Shown here one piece after another: positions 51,897-62,052 of a stretch of 64,000 nt of DNA. A program made the position numbers and the translations under genes. The notes beneath the pieces were generated by a model. That model did not search any database. It saw nothing but the letters and a program-made list of their open reading frames with translations, and was not told the DNA's origin. Source of the stretch: Rugamonas rubra (GTDB lineage Bacteria; Pseudomonadota; Gammaproteobacteria; Burkholderiales; Burkholderiaceae_D); the NCBI RefSeq assembly GCF_900114705.1, contig NZ_FOTW01000021.1:62001-126000 (forward strand), given 5' to 3'. How positions within the stretch are numbered: position 1 is the first letter of the stretch; the number at the start of each line of letters is the position of its first letter.

Positions 51897-54338
51897 ATGG
51901 ATATGACGGCTATAGGCGTGGTTGTTGTCACGCGCCGCCGCGAGTTCTTTGAAACCGGTTTCAGTGTGTTGAACGATGTGCGCGGCGAAGTATTCCAGCA
52001 CGTGGAAATTGATGCCGACATCGACTATGCACCAGCACCGTCGGTGTCGAACCCGGTATATCGCGAGGCGTGCGACAAGGCGGTGCGCTTCCTCGCCGCG
52101 CGCCAGGAACGCTTGGCGATCAAGGTGATCCAAGCCGACAGTCTGGAGGCGGCGTTCGACAAAATTACCGCCGCGCCCACGCAGGGCGGCTTCCAGGTTG
52201 GCATGCTGTTCATCGATTACGCCGATCCGCTGTACGATGGCATCAGCCCGCAAGAAATCGACGAGCAGCTTGCTAGCTTCCACGCGCGCCTGCAGGAGGC
52301 GGCGGTGCCGGCGTTCTGCTCTTCGTTTTCGACGGCGGTGTTCACCTCGCCGCACGCGAACCGCATCCGCTACCAGCCGATGGAATACATCGAATGCATC
52401 CTGCCGCCCGAAAGGGCGGTGCTGCAGACGGAGTTGCTCTGCCTGTGGATGGATTTCCTCGAACTCAGTTATGTCAATCGCCGCGCCAAGACCGACACAC
52501 GCGGCCCGCGCAGGAACACGCTGGCCGGCTTCCTGACCGGTTTCCTGTCCGGGCGCGCCAGCAGTGACTGGCTCGGTTTTTACTTCACCGGTTCGCTGGT
52601 GTCCAATCTGATCAGTTGTTTTGAACTGGAAGCGAACCGGCTTGGCGCGCTGGTGCTACGTGGACCGAGCGAACACAGCCTGGCTTGCGGCGCGATGGCC
52701 AACTGGCAGCTTTACAAGAAGCCGTTCGCAGTGATCGTTACCAGCGGCATGATCGACGAATTCCGGGGTACGCTCGCCAACCTGCGCGAGGCGCGCGCCA
52801 AGGGCTTCATCGTATGCGCGGAAAACCGTGCCAGCCAGTGGTTCGCGTTCCAGGGCACGATTTCTCGCGACGAGGATACGCGTGCGGTGCTGCAGGCGCG
52901 CGGCATTCCTTATGTGTACATGGAAGACACCGACAAAATCGCTGAAGACCTTCGACGCGCGGTGGCGCTGTACGACGCAGGGCAGGGGCCGGTGGTGCTG
53001 TTGGCGACGCAGGCAGTGCTCGACGCCGGCGACGAACCGGATCCGGCTCTGTTCGCACCCGCGGTCAACGAGTGCACGGCAGCGCCCGACGAGGCGGCGC
53101 AGGAAGTTTTGCAGGACGTGATGCGGATCATCAACCAAGGGCCGGAACGGCTGCTGTGGCAATGCGGGCCGATGGATGAGGAAGAACTGGCCTTGACCTT
53201 GTCGATCGCGGAGCGTGCCGGCATCGCGCTGACCGACTCCCTCACCCATCCCGGTTCGGTGCCGAAGTACCGCGACGGCAAGCGCATTCCAAATTACCTC
53301 GGCACGCTGGCAGTGTACGGCTACAGTCCGCGCGTGTACAACTACTTGCATACCAGGGACAAGCTCAATCCGCAGTCGCAGCAATGCCTGTTCCTCATGA
53401 AAAGCAAGCTTGGGCAGGTCAGTACGCCGTTTTCGGAAGGCCGGCTGAAGCGCATGCTGAGAATCGTGCAACTGACCCGCAACGCCGCACACATTTCACC
53501 CTTTACCGACCATGGGCTGGTGATGGACTACCTTAGCTTCCTGCGCCATGTGGAGCGCCACCTCGACGTGTCGCCGGCCTTGCGCGAACGCCGCTGCCGA
53601 CTGATGGCGTCGGTGCCGGACACGCCGTCGGATGTGAAAAGCAAACTGCCGGCGACACCGATGAGCCCGAACTATTTTTTCGCGCGCCTGAATCAACTGG
53701 TGGAAAAGCTGATCGTCGAGCGCGCCTACGACTACACCGGCCTGTACGACGTCGGCCGCTGCGGCATGTCGGCGATCCGCAATGTCGCGCGCACCCGGCG
53801 CGGCTTTTCCGGTTGGTACGGACGGGCGCTGATGGGTGATGCGCTGCAGGCCACGCTGAGCGTCGCGTACACCAGCGGCACCAACGTTGTCGCCTTCATC
53901 GGCGACGGCGCCAAGGGCCTCGTGCCCGAAATTCTGCCGAGCTTTATCGAGAACGCGCTGAATTATCCGGACCGCATGCGCAAGAACTTCACCGTCTTCT
54001 ACTTTATGAACGGCGGCCACTCGGTGATCAACACCTACCAGGAGCGCATCCTGTTCAACCGCACCTCGCGCCAGATGCGTCTGGTGAACCTGATGTCCGC
54101 CGACTGGGAAGAAGACATCTGCGGTCTGCAGGTCTGCGCACGCACGCTCGACAGCTTCGACGCCGACATGCTGGCCGAGGCGCTGCAAAAGCCGGGGCGC
54201 GTCAATCTGTTCTCGGTGGTGGTTGGGCACAACAACGAAGGCGACGGGATCAGCTTGGCGACGGCGACGGGATGGCAGCGGGATGAGATGCAGATCGAGC
54301 CGGCTGCCGTGGCGGACGCTGTGCCGTTGATCGTGTGA
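51897..54338 (+). CDS. pigD: Thiamine-diphosphate-dependent 3-acetyloctanal synthase
   Basis: This 813-residue ThDP enzyme of the MenD/PigD type adds the acetyl unit of pyruvate to 2-octenal (Stetter reaction), giving 3-acetyloctanal for MAP. The cofactor motif starts at GDGAKG (669-674) and ends at Asn705 in MNGGHSVIN. The pyrimidine-binding domain lies at about residues 240-420 (GSLVSNLISCFELEANRLGALVLRGPSEH). The N-terminal 200 residues form the extra domain typical of PigD. The start at ATG 51897 has AAGGA nine bases upstream. The gene is 52 bases after pigBC and in the same direction as all pig genes. Confidence 0.93.
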   Translation: MDMTAIGVVVVTRRREFFETGFSVLNDVRGEVFQHVEIDADIDYAPAPSVSNPVYREACDKAVRFLAARQERLAIKVIQADSLEAAFDKITAAPTQGGFQVGMLFIDYADPLYDGISPQEIDEQLASFHARLQEAAVPAFCSSFSTAVFTSPHANRIRYQPMEYIECILPPERAVLQTELLCLWMDFLELSYVNRRAKTDTRGPRRNTLAGFLTGFLSGRASSDWLGFYFTGSLVSNLISCFELEANRLGALVLRGPSEHSLACGAMANWQLYKKPFAVIVTSGMIDEFRGTLANLREARAKGFIVCAENRASQWFAFQGTISRDEDTRAVLQARGIPYVYMEDTDKIAEDLRRAVALYDAGQGPVVLLATQAVLDAGDEPDPALFAPAVNECTAAPDEAAQEVLQDVMRIINQGPERLLWQCGPMDEEELALTLSIAERAGIALTDSLTHPGSVPKYRDGKRIPNYLGTLAVYGYSPRVYNYLHTRDKLNPQSQQCLFLMKSKLGQVSTPFSEGRLKRMLRIVQLTRNAAHISPFTDHGLVMDYLSFLRHVERHLDVSPALRERRCRLMASVPDTPSDVKSKLPATPMSPNYFFARLNQLVEKLIVERAYDYTGLYDVGRCGMSAIRNVARTRRGFSGWYGRALMGDALQATLSVAYTSGTNVVAFIGDGAKGLVPEILPSFIENALNYPDRMRKNFTVFYFMNGGHSVINTYQERILFNRTSRQMRLVNLMSADWEEDICGLQVCARTLDSFDADMLAEALQKPGRVNLFSVVVGHNNEGDGISLATATGWQRDEMQIEPAAVADAVPLIV

Positions 54339-54451
54339 CGACAGATAACTCGTGCGCGGACGGGCTCCTTTCCCCTGCCAGGAGGAGCGGATAAGTAGTG
54401 ACGGCGGCTAACTTTAATGATCCCCATATGAAACAAGCATCAGGAAAAACA

Positions 54452-56965
54452 ATGAAATTTGGATTCATCGCACATCCGACGTCGGTCGGACTCAAGCGTT
54501 ACGTGAAGATGCTCGACCTGCTGCAGCGTCAATCGAAAGACCTGCAAAGCGGCTACCAACGTGACTTGTGGCGCCGCGAAAACATGGTTCCCTTCGTCGA
54601 CTTCGGCCAGATCCGTTCCGCCGCCGGCGCCACCTGCGAAGGCATCGTGCACTACCTGCCGCTGACCGCTGATGAAATGCTGGCGTCGGCGCGCGAGGTG
54701 CAGGAACGCATCTTCGAAGGCATCGATACGCTGGGCAAACAGGGCGCACAGCTAGTCGGCCTCGGCGGCTTCACGTCCATCATCGGCAAGCGCGGCTTGG
54801 TCACCGCCGAGCGCGCCAGCCTGCCGGTCACCAGCGGCAATTCGCTCACTACCTATGCCGCTTACAAGGCCCTGCTGCAGGTGTTCGAATGGCTGCAACT
54901 GCGCCCGCAGGAGGCACGGGTGGCGATTGTCGGTTACCCCGGCTCGATCTGCCTGTCGCTGGCGAAACTGCTGCTGGCGCAAGGCTGTCGCCTCGACCTG
55001 TTGTACCGCAGCGGCAGCGCCAGTCCGGAAGAATTGCTGGAACACCTGCCGGCGAAATGGCATGGGCAGGTGACGCTGCGCGACAGCATCGACGACTGCT
55101 ATGTGAACAACCGCATCTTCGCATCGGCTACCTCGTCCGGCGACGTGATCGACGAGGCGCGCCTGCTGCCGGGTTCGATCGTGGTCGATATTGCGTTGCC
55201 GCGCGATGCGCTCCGCAGCACGCCGCCACGTACCGACACGCTGGTGATCGACGGCGGCTGCATGACCGCGTCGCCGCAGGTGAAGCTGGGCGGGGAATCA
55301 TTGAACATGGCGATCAAGCAGCAGATCAACGGCTGCCTGACCGAGACCATGGTGCTGGCCTTGGAAGGGCGCGCCGAGTGCTTTTCCATCGGGCGCACGC
55401 TGGAGCCGGAAAAGGTGCTGGAGATCGGTGCGCTGGCCGAGCGCCACGGCTTTTACGCATTCCCGCTGGCGTCCTGGGGTGAGCGCATCAATGAGAAAAT
55501 CATCAGCGGCCTGCGTCGTTACCACCGGCGGCAGGAGTCCGCTCCGGCACAAGCGGATAGCGGCGAACAGCGTCGTACACAGACGCTGCAGCGCTACCGC
55601 AGCCACATCAATCCAATGCTGGCCGACTTCCTCGGCATGCAGCGCTGCGATCATGTGTTCGATCGCGCCGAGCAATGCACGCTTACCGATACCGAAGGCC
55701 GACAATTCCTCGACATGGTGTCCGGTTACGGTTGCCTGAACCTCGGCCACAATCCGCGCATCGTGACCGATGCGATCCGGAAGTTCCTGACCGATTCGAC
55801 GCCCAACTTCGTGCAATACGTGTCGTTGCCGCAGGAGACCGCAAAGCTGGCCGAGCGCTTGTGCGCGATCGCGCCCGGCGAATTCGAGCGTGTGTTCTTC
55901 AGCAACTCCGGCACCGAAGCGGTGGAGGCGGCGCTGAAACTGGCGCGTGCCGCCACCGGCCGCACACGCTTCGTGTACGCGGAAAACAGTTACCACGGCA
56001 AGACGCTGGGCGCGTTGTCGGTGACCGGCCGCGAAAAGCACAAGAAGCATTTCCGGCCGCTGGTGCCGGGCTGTGTCGGAGTGGCTTTCGGCGATCTCGA
56101 GGCATTGCGCAGCGAATTGATCTCCGAAGAGGTGGCGGCCTACATTGTCGAACCGATCCAGGGCGAGGGTGGCGTCAAGATGCCGCCGGCCGGTTACCTG
56201 GCGGCGGCGCAGGAGATCTGCCGCCAGACCGGCACGCTGTTGATCGTCGACGAGATCCAGACCGGGCTGGGACGCACCGGCCGCATGTTCGCCAGCGAGT
56301 GGGAAGGACTTGAGCCGGACATCATGGTGCTGGCGAAATCGCTGTCGGGCGGCTTGATCCCGATCGGCGCCACGCTCAGCACCGCGCAGGTATGGGATGC
56401 CGCCTACGGCACCATGGGCCGTTTCCTGCTGCACACATCCACCTTCGGTGGCTGCAACATCGCCGCGGTCGCCGGCCTGGCCGCGCTCGACGGCCTGCAG
56501 CAGCAGGGTCTGGCCGAACGCGCGGACGAACTCGGCACCTACTTCAAGGCGGAGCTGGAAAAAGCCACCGAACACTATCCGTTCATCGCCGAAGTGCGCG
56601 GGCGCGGCCTGATGCTCGGCATCCAGCTCGACAACGATTTCGCGGGCGCGGTGGAAGCCTGCGCACGCGAATTCGGCACGCGCCTGCCGGGCGACTGGCA
56701 CCTGACCTACCGTTTCTTCCCCGATGAAGTGAAGCAGCACCTGGCCGATGCGATGAGCAAGATGGAAGAGTCGCTGGCCGAGATGTTCTGCATGCGCTTC
56801 GTCACCAAGCTCAGCAATGACCACGGCATCCTCACCTTCGTCACGGCCAATAGTTCGACCGTGATCCGCATCCAGCCGCCGCTGGTGATCAGCCGGGAAG
56901 AAATCGATCACTTCGTGCGTTCGTTCGCGACCGTCTGCGAAGAAATGTCCACCTTCTTAAATTAA
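54452..56965 (+). CDS. pigE: PigE: acyl-thioester/aldehyde reductase-like domain plus class III aminotransferase
   Basis: This 837-residue protein has two parts. Residues 1-380 resemble acyl-ACP reductases and similar NAD(P)-binding reductases (KFGFIAHPTS, GLGGFTSIIG, TSGNSLTTYAAY, VAIVGYPGS). Residues 400-837 are a PLP class III aminotransferase with SNSGTEAVEAALKLAR, YHGKTLGALS, VDEIQTGLGRTG and Lys629 in LAKSLSGG. PigE aminates 3-acetyloctanal, which cyclises to dihydro-MAP. I choose the ATG at 54452 (MKFGFIAHPTS), which has AGGA nine bases upstream and the family's usual beginning. A GTG at 54398 is also in frame and follows a GGAGGAG that lies inside a hairpin (54364-54388). Confidence 0.92.
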   Translation: MKFGFIAHPTSVGLKRYVKMLDLLQRQSKDLQSGYQRDLWRRENMVPFVDFGQIRSAAGATCEGIVHYLPLTADEMLASAREVQERIFEGIDTLGKQGAQLVGLGGFTSIIGKRGLVTAERASLPVTSGNSLTTYAAYKALLQVFEWLQLRPQEARVAIVGYPGSICLSLAKLLLAQGCRLDLLYRSGSASPEELLEHLPAKWHGQVTLRDSIDDCYVNNRIFASATSSGDVIDEARLLPGSIVVDIALPRDALRSTPPRTDTLVIDGGCMTASPQVKLGGESLNMAIKQQINGCLTETMVLALEGRAECFSIGRTLEPEKVLEIGALAERHGFYAFPLASWGERINEKIISGLRRYHRRQESAPAQADSGEQRRTQTLQRYRSHINPMLADFLGMQRCDHVFDRAEQCTLTDTEGRQFLDMVSGYGCLNLGHNPRIVTDAIRKFLTDSTPNFVQYVSLPQETAKLAERLCAIAPGEFERVFFSNSGTEAVEAALKLARAATGRTRFVYAENSYHGKTLGALSVTGREKHKKHFRPLVPGCVGVAFGDLEALRSELISEEVAAYIVEPIQGEGGVKMPPAGYLAAAQEICRQTGTLLIVDEIQTGLGRTGRMFASEWEGLEPDIMVLAKSLSGGLIPIGATLSTAQVWDAAYGTMGRFLLHTSTFGGCNIAAVAGLAALDGLQQQGLAERADELGTYFKAELEKATEHYPFIAEVRGRGLMLGIQLDNDFAGAVEACAREFGTRLPGDWHLTYRFFPDEVKQHLADAMSKMEESLAEMFCMRFVTKLSNDHGILTFVTANSSTVIRIQPPLVISREEIDHFVRSFATVCEEMSTFLN

Positions 56966-56980
56966 TGGGAACCGCAACAC

Positions 56981-58003
56981 ATGGAAATGAACAAAGAGCA
57001 GATCGTTGACTTGATGATGGGATTTTTCAAGACCAAGGCGATTACTTCCGCCCTGGAACTTAAACTCTTCGACGCGCTGGAGCAAGGCCCGGCAACGGCG
57101 GAAGCCATTTGCGAGCAGCGCAACATTCCGCTGCAATCCGGCAAGCGCCTGCTGATCGCGTTGACCGCCATCGGCCTGCTGGCGAAGCAGGAGGATCATT
57201 TCTCCCTCACTAAGGCTGCGCGCGAATACATGGTGAGTGGTTCAGCGCAATGGCTGGGCTGGCTCGGTCGCCATATCGATACCTTCCTGTATCCGCTGTG
57301 GTCACATACGGCGCAAGGGGTGCGTGACGACAAGGATCAGCGCCAGGCCGCTTTCGGTGATGACCGCAGCTGGTTCAGCATCCTGTACCAGAACCCGCAG
57401 GATGTAGTTGATTTCCAGGAATTCCTCGGCATTTTCGCGCAACCCTTTATCGAGGGCATGCTGCAGGGATTCGATTTTTCCGGCTACAGGAAATTCATGG
57501 ATATCGGCAGCGGCATCGGCACCTTGCCGATGGCTGTCGCTGCGCGCTATCCACAGCTTGGCCTTAGCGTCTGCGAACTGCCGCAGGCGACTAGTTTCGT
57601 GCGCGACAAGATCGCCGAGAACGGCTATGCCGACCGCATCAAGATCGTGGCGGGCGACGTCATCAGCGGCACCATCCCCAAGGGGGAACACGACCTGATT
57701 CATCTCGGCTGGATGCTGCACGACTATGCGCCGGACATCCAGATGCAGATCCTGCGTCACATCCACGAGGCGCTGCCGCCGGGCGGCACCTTCATCGCCA
57801 GCGAGACACCGTTGGCCGATGACGAAAGCGGCCCACTGTTCACGTCGCTGCTGTCGATCAACATGCTGGTGTCCACCGACGGCGGCATCGAATCGACCTG
57901 CGCGCAATACCTGCAACGCTTCACAGAAGCGGGCTTCGTCAATGCAAGGGTGTTGGCGATACCGGGGCCGCGCACCTTGTTCATCGGCGAAAAGCGGAAA
58001 TGA
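56981..58003 (+). CDS. pigF: SAM-dependent O-methyltransferase (HBC to MBC)
   Basis: This 340-residue enzyme has an N-terminal winged-helix dimerisation domain (about residues 1-95) and a C-terminal Rossmann domain with the SAM loop DIGSGIG at 174-180, CELPQAT and HDLIHLGWMLHDY. It resembles the O-methyltransferases of polyketide and prodiginine pathways. In the pig pathway it methylates the hydroxyl of HBC to form MBC. It starts 15 bases after pigE, and the pigG start follows 46 bases after its stop. Confidence 0.92.
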   Translation: MEMNKEQIVDLMMGFFKTKAITSALELKLFDALEQGPATAEAICEQRNIPLQSGKRLLIALTAIGLLAKQEDHFSLTKAAREYMVSGSAQWLGWLGRHIDTFLYPLWSHTAQGVRDDKDQRQAAFGDDRSWFSILYQNPQDVVDFQEFLGIFAQPFIEGMLQGFDFSGYRKFMDIGSGIGTLPMAVAARYPQLGLSVCELPQATSFVRDKIAENGYADRIKIVAGDVISGTIPKGEHDLIHLGWMLHDYAPDIQMQILRHIHEALPPGGTFIASETPLADDESGPLFTSLLSINMLVSTDGGIESTCAQYLQRFTEAGFVNARVLAIPGPRTLFIGEKRK

Positions 58004-58049
58004 GCGCGGCTGTCAGAAACCTGAAAACATCATCTAAGCAGAGGACACT

Positions 58050-58328
58050 ATGTTAGGAAACAAACTTCTCGCGTACATCGCGGAGAACTACCTCGGCGGC
58101 GAGTGCCAGCAGTTTGCGTTGGACACGCCCTTGCTGGAACTGAACATCATCGATTCCAGTGCGTTGTTCGATCTGGTCGACCTGCTGCGGCGGGAAGCCG
58201 GCGTGACGGTGCCGCTGAAGGCGGTCGTCCCGACCAATTTCAAATCGGTGCAGCACATGCTCGATCTGGTCGAGCGCCTGCAAAGCGAAAGCCGGCCGGC
58301 ACTGGCACAGGCAGCGGGGGTAGCATGA
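58050..58328 (+). CDS. pigG: Peptidyl carrier protein for proline
   Basis: This 92-residue carrier protein carries the phosphopantetheine attachment serine in NIIDSSALFDLVD (Ser36, the first of the pair after Asp35). PigI loads it with proline and PigA oxidises the bound prolyl group. The stop overlaps the pigH start (ATGATGA). The phosphopantetheinyl transferase expected for it (PigL) is not in the window. Confidence 0.92.
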   Translation: MLGNKLLAYIAENYLGGECQQFALDTPLLELNIIDSSALFDLVDLLRREAGVTVPLKAVVPTNFKSVQHMLDLVERLQSESRPALAQAAGVA

Positions 58329-60268
58329 TGAACGTACAGGTAATCGACCACATCGCAACGCCGGACGCAGGACTGCAGGCGTATGTGCTGGACATGTTCC
58401 AAACCCACACCGGCTACGCACGCGCCGACCTCGTGCCGGATGCCGATTTCGAGAGCGATCTCGGCATCGACTCGGTGACGCTGGCCACAACCCTTGCGGA
58501 GCTTTACAAGGCGCTCGGCCTGTCCAGCCGGCAAAATCCGCAACACACAAGCACGATTGCGCTCGTGCTGGCGCATATCGGGCAATGCCTGGAACAGGAC
58601 GGAAAGACGCCTGCCCTGCCGCAGCGACCCTGCGTGCCGGAGCACGCAGCCGATGCGCTGACGACGGCGCTAATCGCCGCCTACAGCCGGCACACCGGTT
58701 ACCAGCCGAGCGACCTGGTGCTCGATGCCGAGCTCGAGAGTGATCTCGGCATCGACTCCGTTACTCAGGCAGCCGTGTTGTCCGAGCTTCCCAAGTTGCT
58801 TGGGATTGCCGCCGTCACCTTTCCCACAGGGTTGACCAGCATTGCACAGGTCATCGCGCATCTGCGGCCTCTCGTGCACCTGGAAATGCTGCAACCGGCA
58901 GCTCCGGCAATTGCAATGCCGCCGGCGACGGAAGAAAAGCAGTACTCAGAGTTCATCGACAAGCTCGGCCATGCTGACGCCAGCGCTCTTTCCGTGGCGG
59001 CAGAGTCGACGGCGGACGACGCTCGTACGATGAGGGATTTCGTCAACATCCCGCATCGCGACCTGTTCCATAAGGCCCGCGAGTTCAATACGTTCTATCA
59101 GCGCAAGCAGCAAGAACAGTTGTACTGGTACGGCATGCCGCTGGAATCGCGCTGCAGCAACCGTGCGGTGATCTACGACGAGGTCAGCGGCAAGCGCCGG
59201 GAATTCCTGATGTTTGCGTCGAACAATTACCTGGGCCTGGCGAATCATCCGGAAGTGATCGAGGCGATCGTCAAGGGCGTGCGCGAATACGGTGCCACTA
59301 ATACCGGCTGCCGCCTGATCGGCGGCACCAATGTGCTGCACATGGAACTGGAGCGGCGGCTGGCGAAGCTGAAGGGCAGGCAGGCATGTATCGTCTACCC
59401 GTCCGGCTATTCCGCCAACCTGGGTTGCATTTCCGCGCTGGCCGGGCAGAACGATCTGATCTTTACCGATGCGCTGAACCACATGAGCATCCAGGACGGC
59501 TGCAAGCTGGCCGGCGCAGCGCGCAAGATTTATCCGCACGACCTGGACGGACTGGAAAAAATTCTACAGAAACATGCCGGCCACGACGGCGGCAAGCTGA
59601 TCGTCACCGACGGCGTGTTCAGCATGCACGGCGATGTGGTCGACTTGCCGCGCCTGGTCGCGCTGGCGAAGCAACACGGTGCGCGGGTCTTGGTTGACGA
59701 TGCGCATTCCACCGGCGTGCTCGGCCGCACCGGTTCGGGCACCACCGAGCATTTCGGCATGAAGGGCGCGGTGGACCTGGAAGTCGGCACCATGAGCAAG
59801 ACCTTGGCTGGCGTCGGCGGCTTCGTTTGCGGCGACGAGGAGGTGGTCGACTACCTGCGTTTCTATTCGCATTCCTATGTGTTTGCAGCCACTATCCCGG
59901 CGGCGGTCGCGGCCGGCCTGATCGCCGCGATCGACGTGATGGAGCGCGAGCCGCAGCGCATCAGCAAGCTGTGGCGCAACGTCCATCACTTGCGCGGCCA
60001 TTTGCTGGAAGCCGGGTTCGACCTTGAGCATTCCGCCAGCGCGATCATCCCGGTGCTGGTCGGCGATGATCGCAAGACGCTGGAATTTGGACGCGCGGCG
60101 CGTGCGCGCGGCATGTACTGCCAGACCGTGGTGTTCCCCGGCGTCGCTGTCGGCGATGCGCGTTTGCGCATCAGCGTGAGCAGCGAGCACACGGTGGATG
60201 ATCTGGATGCGGCGGCGCAGATACTGGTGGATGCGGCCAAGGAGGTGGGGGTGGCGGTGCGGGGATAG
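58325..60268 (+). CDS. pigH: PigH: tandem ACPs fused to an alpha-oxoamine synthase
   Basis: This 647-residue protein has two carrier domains in tandem, each with LGIDSVT (Ser50 and Ser145), then a PLP-dependent alpha-oxoamine synthase domain (about residues 260-640) with Lys492 in GTMSKTLAG and DDAHSTGVLG. It couples serine to the malonyl-derived chain to give the HBM/HBC precursor. The second ACP repeats the first closely, as in Serratia PigH. It overlaps pigG by four bases. A 155-base spacer then precedes pigI. Confidence 0.94.
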   Translation: MMNVQVIDHIATPDAGLQAYVLDMFQTHTGYARADLVPDADFESDLGIDSVTLATTLAELYKALGLSSRQNPQHTSTIALVLAHIGQCLEQDGKTPALPQRPCVPEHAADALTTALIAAYSRHTGYQPSDLVLDAELESDLGIDSVTQAAVLSELPKLLGIAAVTFPTGLTSIAQVIAHLRPLVHLEMLQPAAPAIAMPPATEEKQYSEFIDKLGHADASALSVAAESTADDARTMRDFVNIPHRDLFHKAREFNTFYQRKQQEQLYWYGMPLESRCSNRAVIYDEVSGKRREFLMFASNNYLGLANHPEVIEAIVKGVREYGATNTGCRLIGGTNVLHMELERRLAKLKGRQACIVYPSGYSANLGCISALAGQNDLIFTDALNHMSIQDGCKLAGAARKIYPHDLDGLEKILQKHAGHDGGKLIVTDGVFSMHGDVVDLPRLVALAKQHGARVLVDDAHSTGVLGRTGSGTTEHFGMKGAVDLEVGTMSKTLAGVGGFVCGDEEVVDYLRFYSHSYVFAATIPAAVAAGLIAAIDVMEREPQRISKLWRNVHHLRGHLLEAGFDLEHSASAIIPVLVGDDRKTLEFGRAARARGMYCQTVVFPGVAVGDARLRISVSSEHTVDDLDAAAQILVDAAKEVGVAVRG

Positions 60269-60297
60269 GTTTCCGCAGGTGAAGGACTTACGGTTCC

Positions 60298-60316
60298 TCC
60301 CCCTCTGTAAGGGGGA
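60298..60316 (+). promoter_or_regulatory. Small hairpin in the pigH-pigI spacer
   Basis: TCCCCC (60298-60303) and GGGGGA (60311-60316) form a six-base stem with a seven-base loop. A run of seven to eight T lies about 57 bases further on (near 60373-60380), too far away for a classical terminator. Confidence 0.35.
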
Positions 60317-60423
60317 AGCTGCCCCATCCCGGATAGCAATGTGCGCGCAAGGGAACGGCAATGGACCGGTTACCCTCTTTTTTTCAAAGAAGTGAAGCAC
60401 CTCAATCTAATTGACAGAAGAAC

Positions 60424-62052
60424 ATGAGCACTCCAACCTTCACCCCAGTCATTGAGTACCTGCGCACCTCCGCGCAGGAACATCCCGATCGCCTTGCGTT
60501 CGTTGCTCCCGACGACATCAGTTATAGCCAGTTCTACCAGGCCGTGCGCCAGCGCGCTGCACATTTTGCCCGCCATGGAACACAGCATGGCGACCGCGTC
60601 GCCATCTGGCTGCCGAAATGCCAGGACTATGCGTTGTCGCTATATGCGGCGATGGAAATCGGCGCCGTCTATGTGCCACTGGACGGCACCCAGCCGGCGG
60701 AACGCGCAAGGAAAATCCTGGACAGCGCCGAACCGACGGTGCTGGTCACGGATGCCGCACATTTCCGTGCGCTGGACGGATGGCAGCGCGATACGCTGAA
60801 ACTGGTGCTGATCGTGGATGATGTGCCTTGCGATTATGCGCCGGTTGGTAACACTGCGATCATGAAGCTTGCCGCACTCCAGCCGTCGGTCGAACTGCCG
60901 CCACCATTCGCCGCCGGTGTGGACGATCTCGCCGCCATCCTGTTTACGTCCGGCTCCACAGGCGTGCCGAAAGGCGTGCAGATCAGCTACGGCAACCTGC
61001 ACAGTTTCATCGCTTGGGCACTGGCGGAATTCAAGATGACGCCGCAGGACGTGTTCGCCAACCATGCCGGTTTTCATTTCGACCTCAGCACCTTCGATTA
61101 CTTCGCCGCTGCTGCAGTCGGCGCTGCGGTATGGATCGTGCGCGAGGACGAGCAGCGCGATCTTGCGGCGCTGATCGCCGGCATCCGGCGACACAAGGTC
61201 AGCGTCTGGTACAGCGTGCCGTCGGCACTCGCGCTGCTGGCTGGAAGCGGCGAGCTGACATCCGAGGTTACTGCATCGTTGCGCCATGTGCTGTTCGCTG
61301 GCGAGGTATTCCCGATACGGCAACTGCAGGCATTGAAATCCTGCCTGCCTGCGGCATGCGCGCTGTATAACCTGTACGGCCCGACCGAGACCAACGTCTG
61401 CTTGTACTACCACGTGCGCGAAGACGACATGGCCCGCGATAAGCCAGTCTATATCGGCAACACGCTGCCCGGCGTGATTGCGGAAATTCTCGACGCGGAC
61501 GGGCAGCCGGTCAGCGGCGAACGTGCGATCGGCGAACTGGTCGTTTCTGGCGCGTGCGTGACGCCTGGCTACTGGCGCCGGCAGGAACCGGCCAATTACG
61601 TCAACCACCTGCACGGGCGGCATGCCACAGGCGACTTGGTCGGCATCGAGAACGGCTTCCTGTACTACCACGGCCGCAAGGACCGCATGCTCAAGCTCAA
61701 CGGCAACCGTATCGAGCTGGGCGAAATCGAAGCGGTGCTGGGCGCGATGCCGGGTATCGCAGAAGTCGCGGTCGTGGCGGAGTGCGCGGGGGATACGCAA
61801 CACATCGTTGCCTATTACACGCTGCGTCATGCCGGCGAAAGACTTGGTGTGCTCGATATCAAGAGCTACTGCAGCGCCCGGCTTCCGCGCTATATGATCC
61901 CCAGGCTTGCCCGGCAACTGGAAGAATTGCCGAAGAATGCGAATGGCAAGATCGACTACCGCGCGCTGGAGCAACTGACTCGCAGCACCAGCGACACCGC
62001 AGCCATGCCGCATGCGGACGACCGCAACGAAATCGTCACCGCCGATGCATAA
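60424..62052 (+). CDS. pigI: L-proline adenylation enzyme (prolyl-AMP ligase/PCP loading)
   Basis: This 542-residue stand-alone adenylation domain has the core motifs LFTSGSTGVPKG (A3), NLYGPTETN (A5), HATGDLV (A7), GRKDRMLKLNGNRIELGEIE (A8) and NANGKIDYRAL with the catalytic Lys (A10). PigI activates proline and loads it on PigG. The C terminus ends in an unstructured 20-residue tail. The pigJ start lies inside its last codons (8-base overlap), so translation is coupled. Confidence 0.93.
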   Translation: MSTPTFTPVIEYLRTSAQEHPDRLAFVAPDDISYSQFYQAVRQRAAHFARHGTQHGDRVAIWLPKCQDYALSLYAAMEIGAVYVPLDGTQPAERARKILDSAEPTVLVTDAAHFRALDGWQRDTLKLVLIVDDVPCDYAPVGNTAIMKLAALQPSVELPPPFAAGVDDLAAILFTSGSTGVPKGVQISYGNLHSFIAWALAEFKMTPQDVFANHAGFHFDLSTFDYFAAAAVGAAVWIVREDEQRDLAALIAGIRRHKVSVWYSVPSALALLAGSGELTSEVTASLRHVLFAGEVFPIRQLQALKSCLPAACALYNLYGPTETNVCLYYHVREDDMARDKPVYIGNTLPGVIAEILDADGQPVSGERAIGELVVSGACVTPGYWRRQEPANYVNHLHGRHATGDLVGIENGFLYYHGRKDRMLKLNGNRIELGEIEAVLGAMPGIAEVAVVAECAGDTQHIVAYYTLRHAGERLGVLDIKSYCSARLPRYMIPRLARQLEELPKNANGKIDYRALEQLTRSTSDTAAMPHADDRNEIVTADA

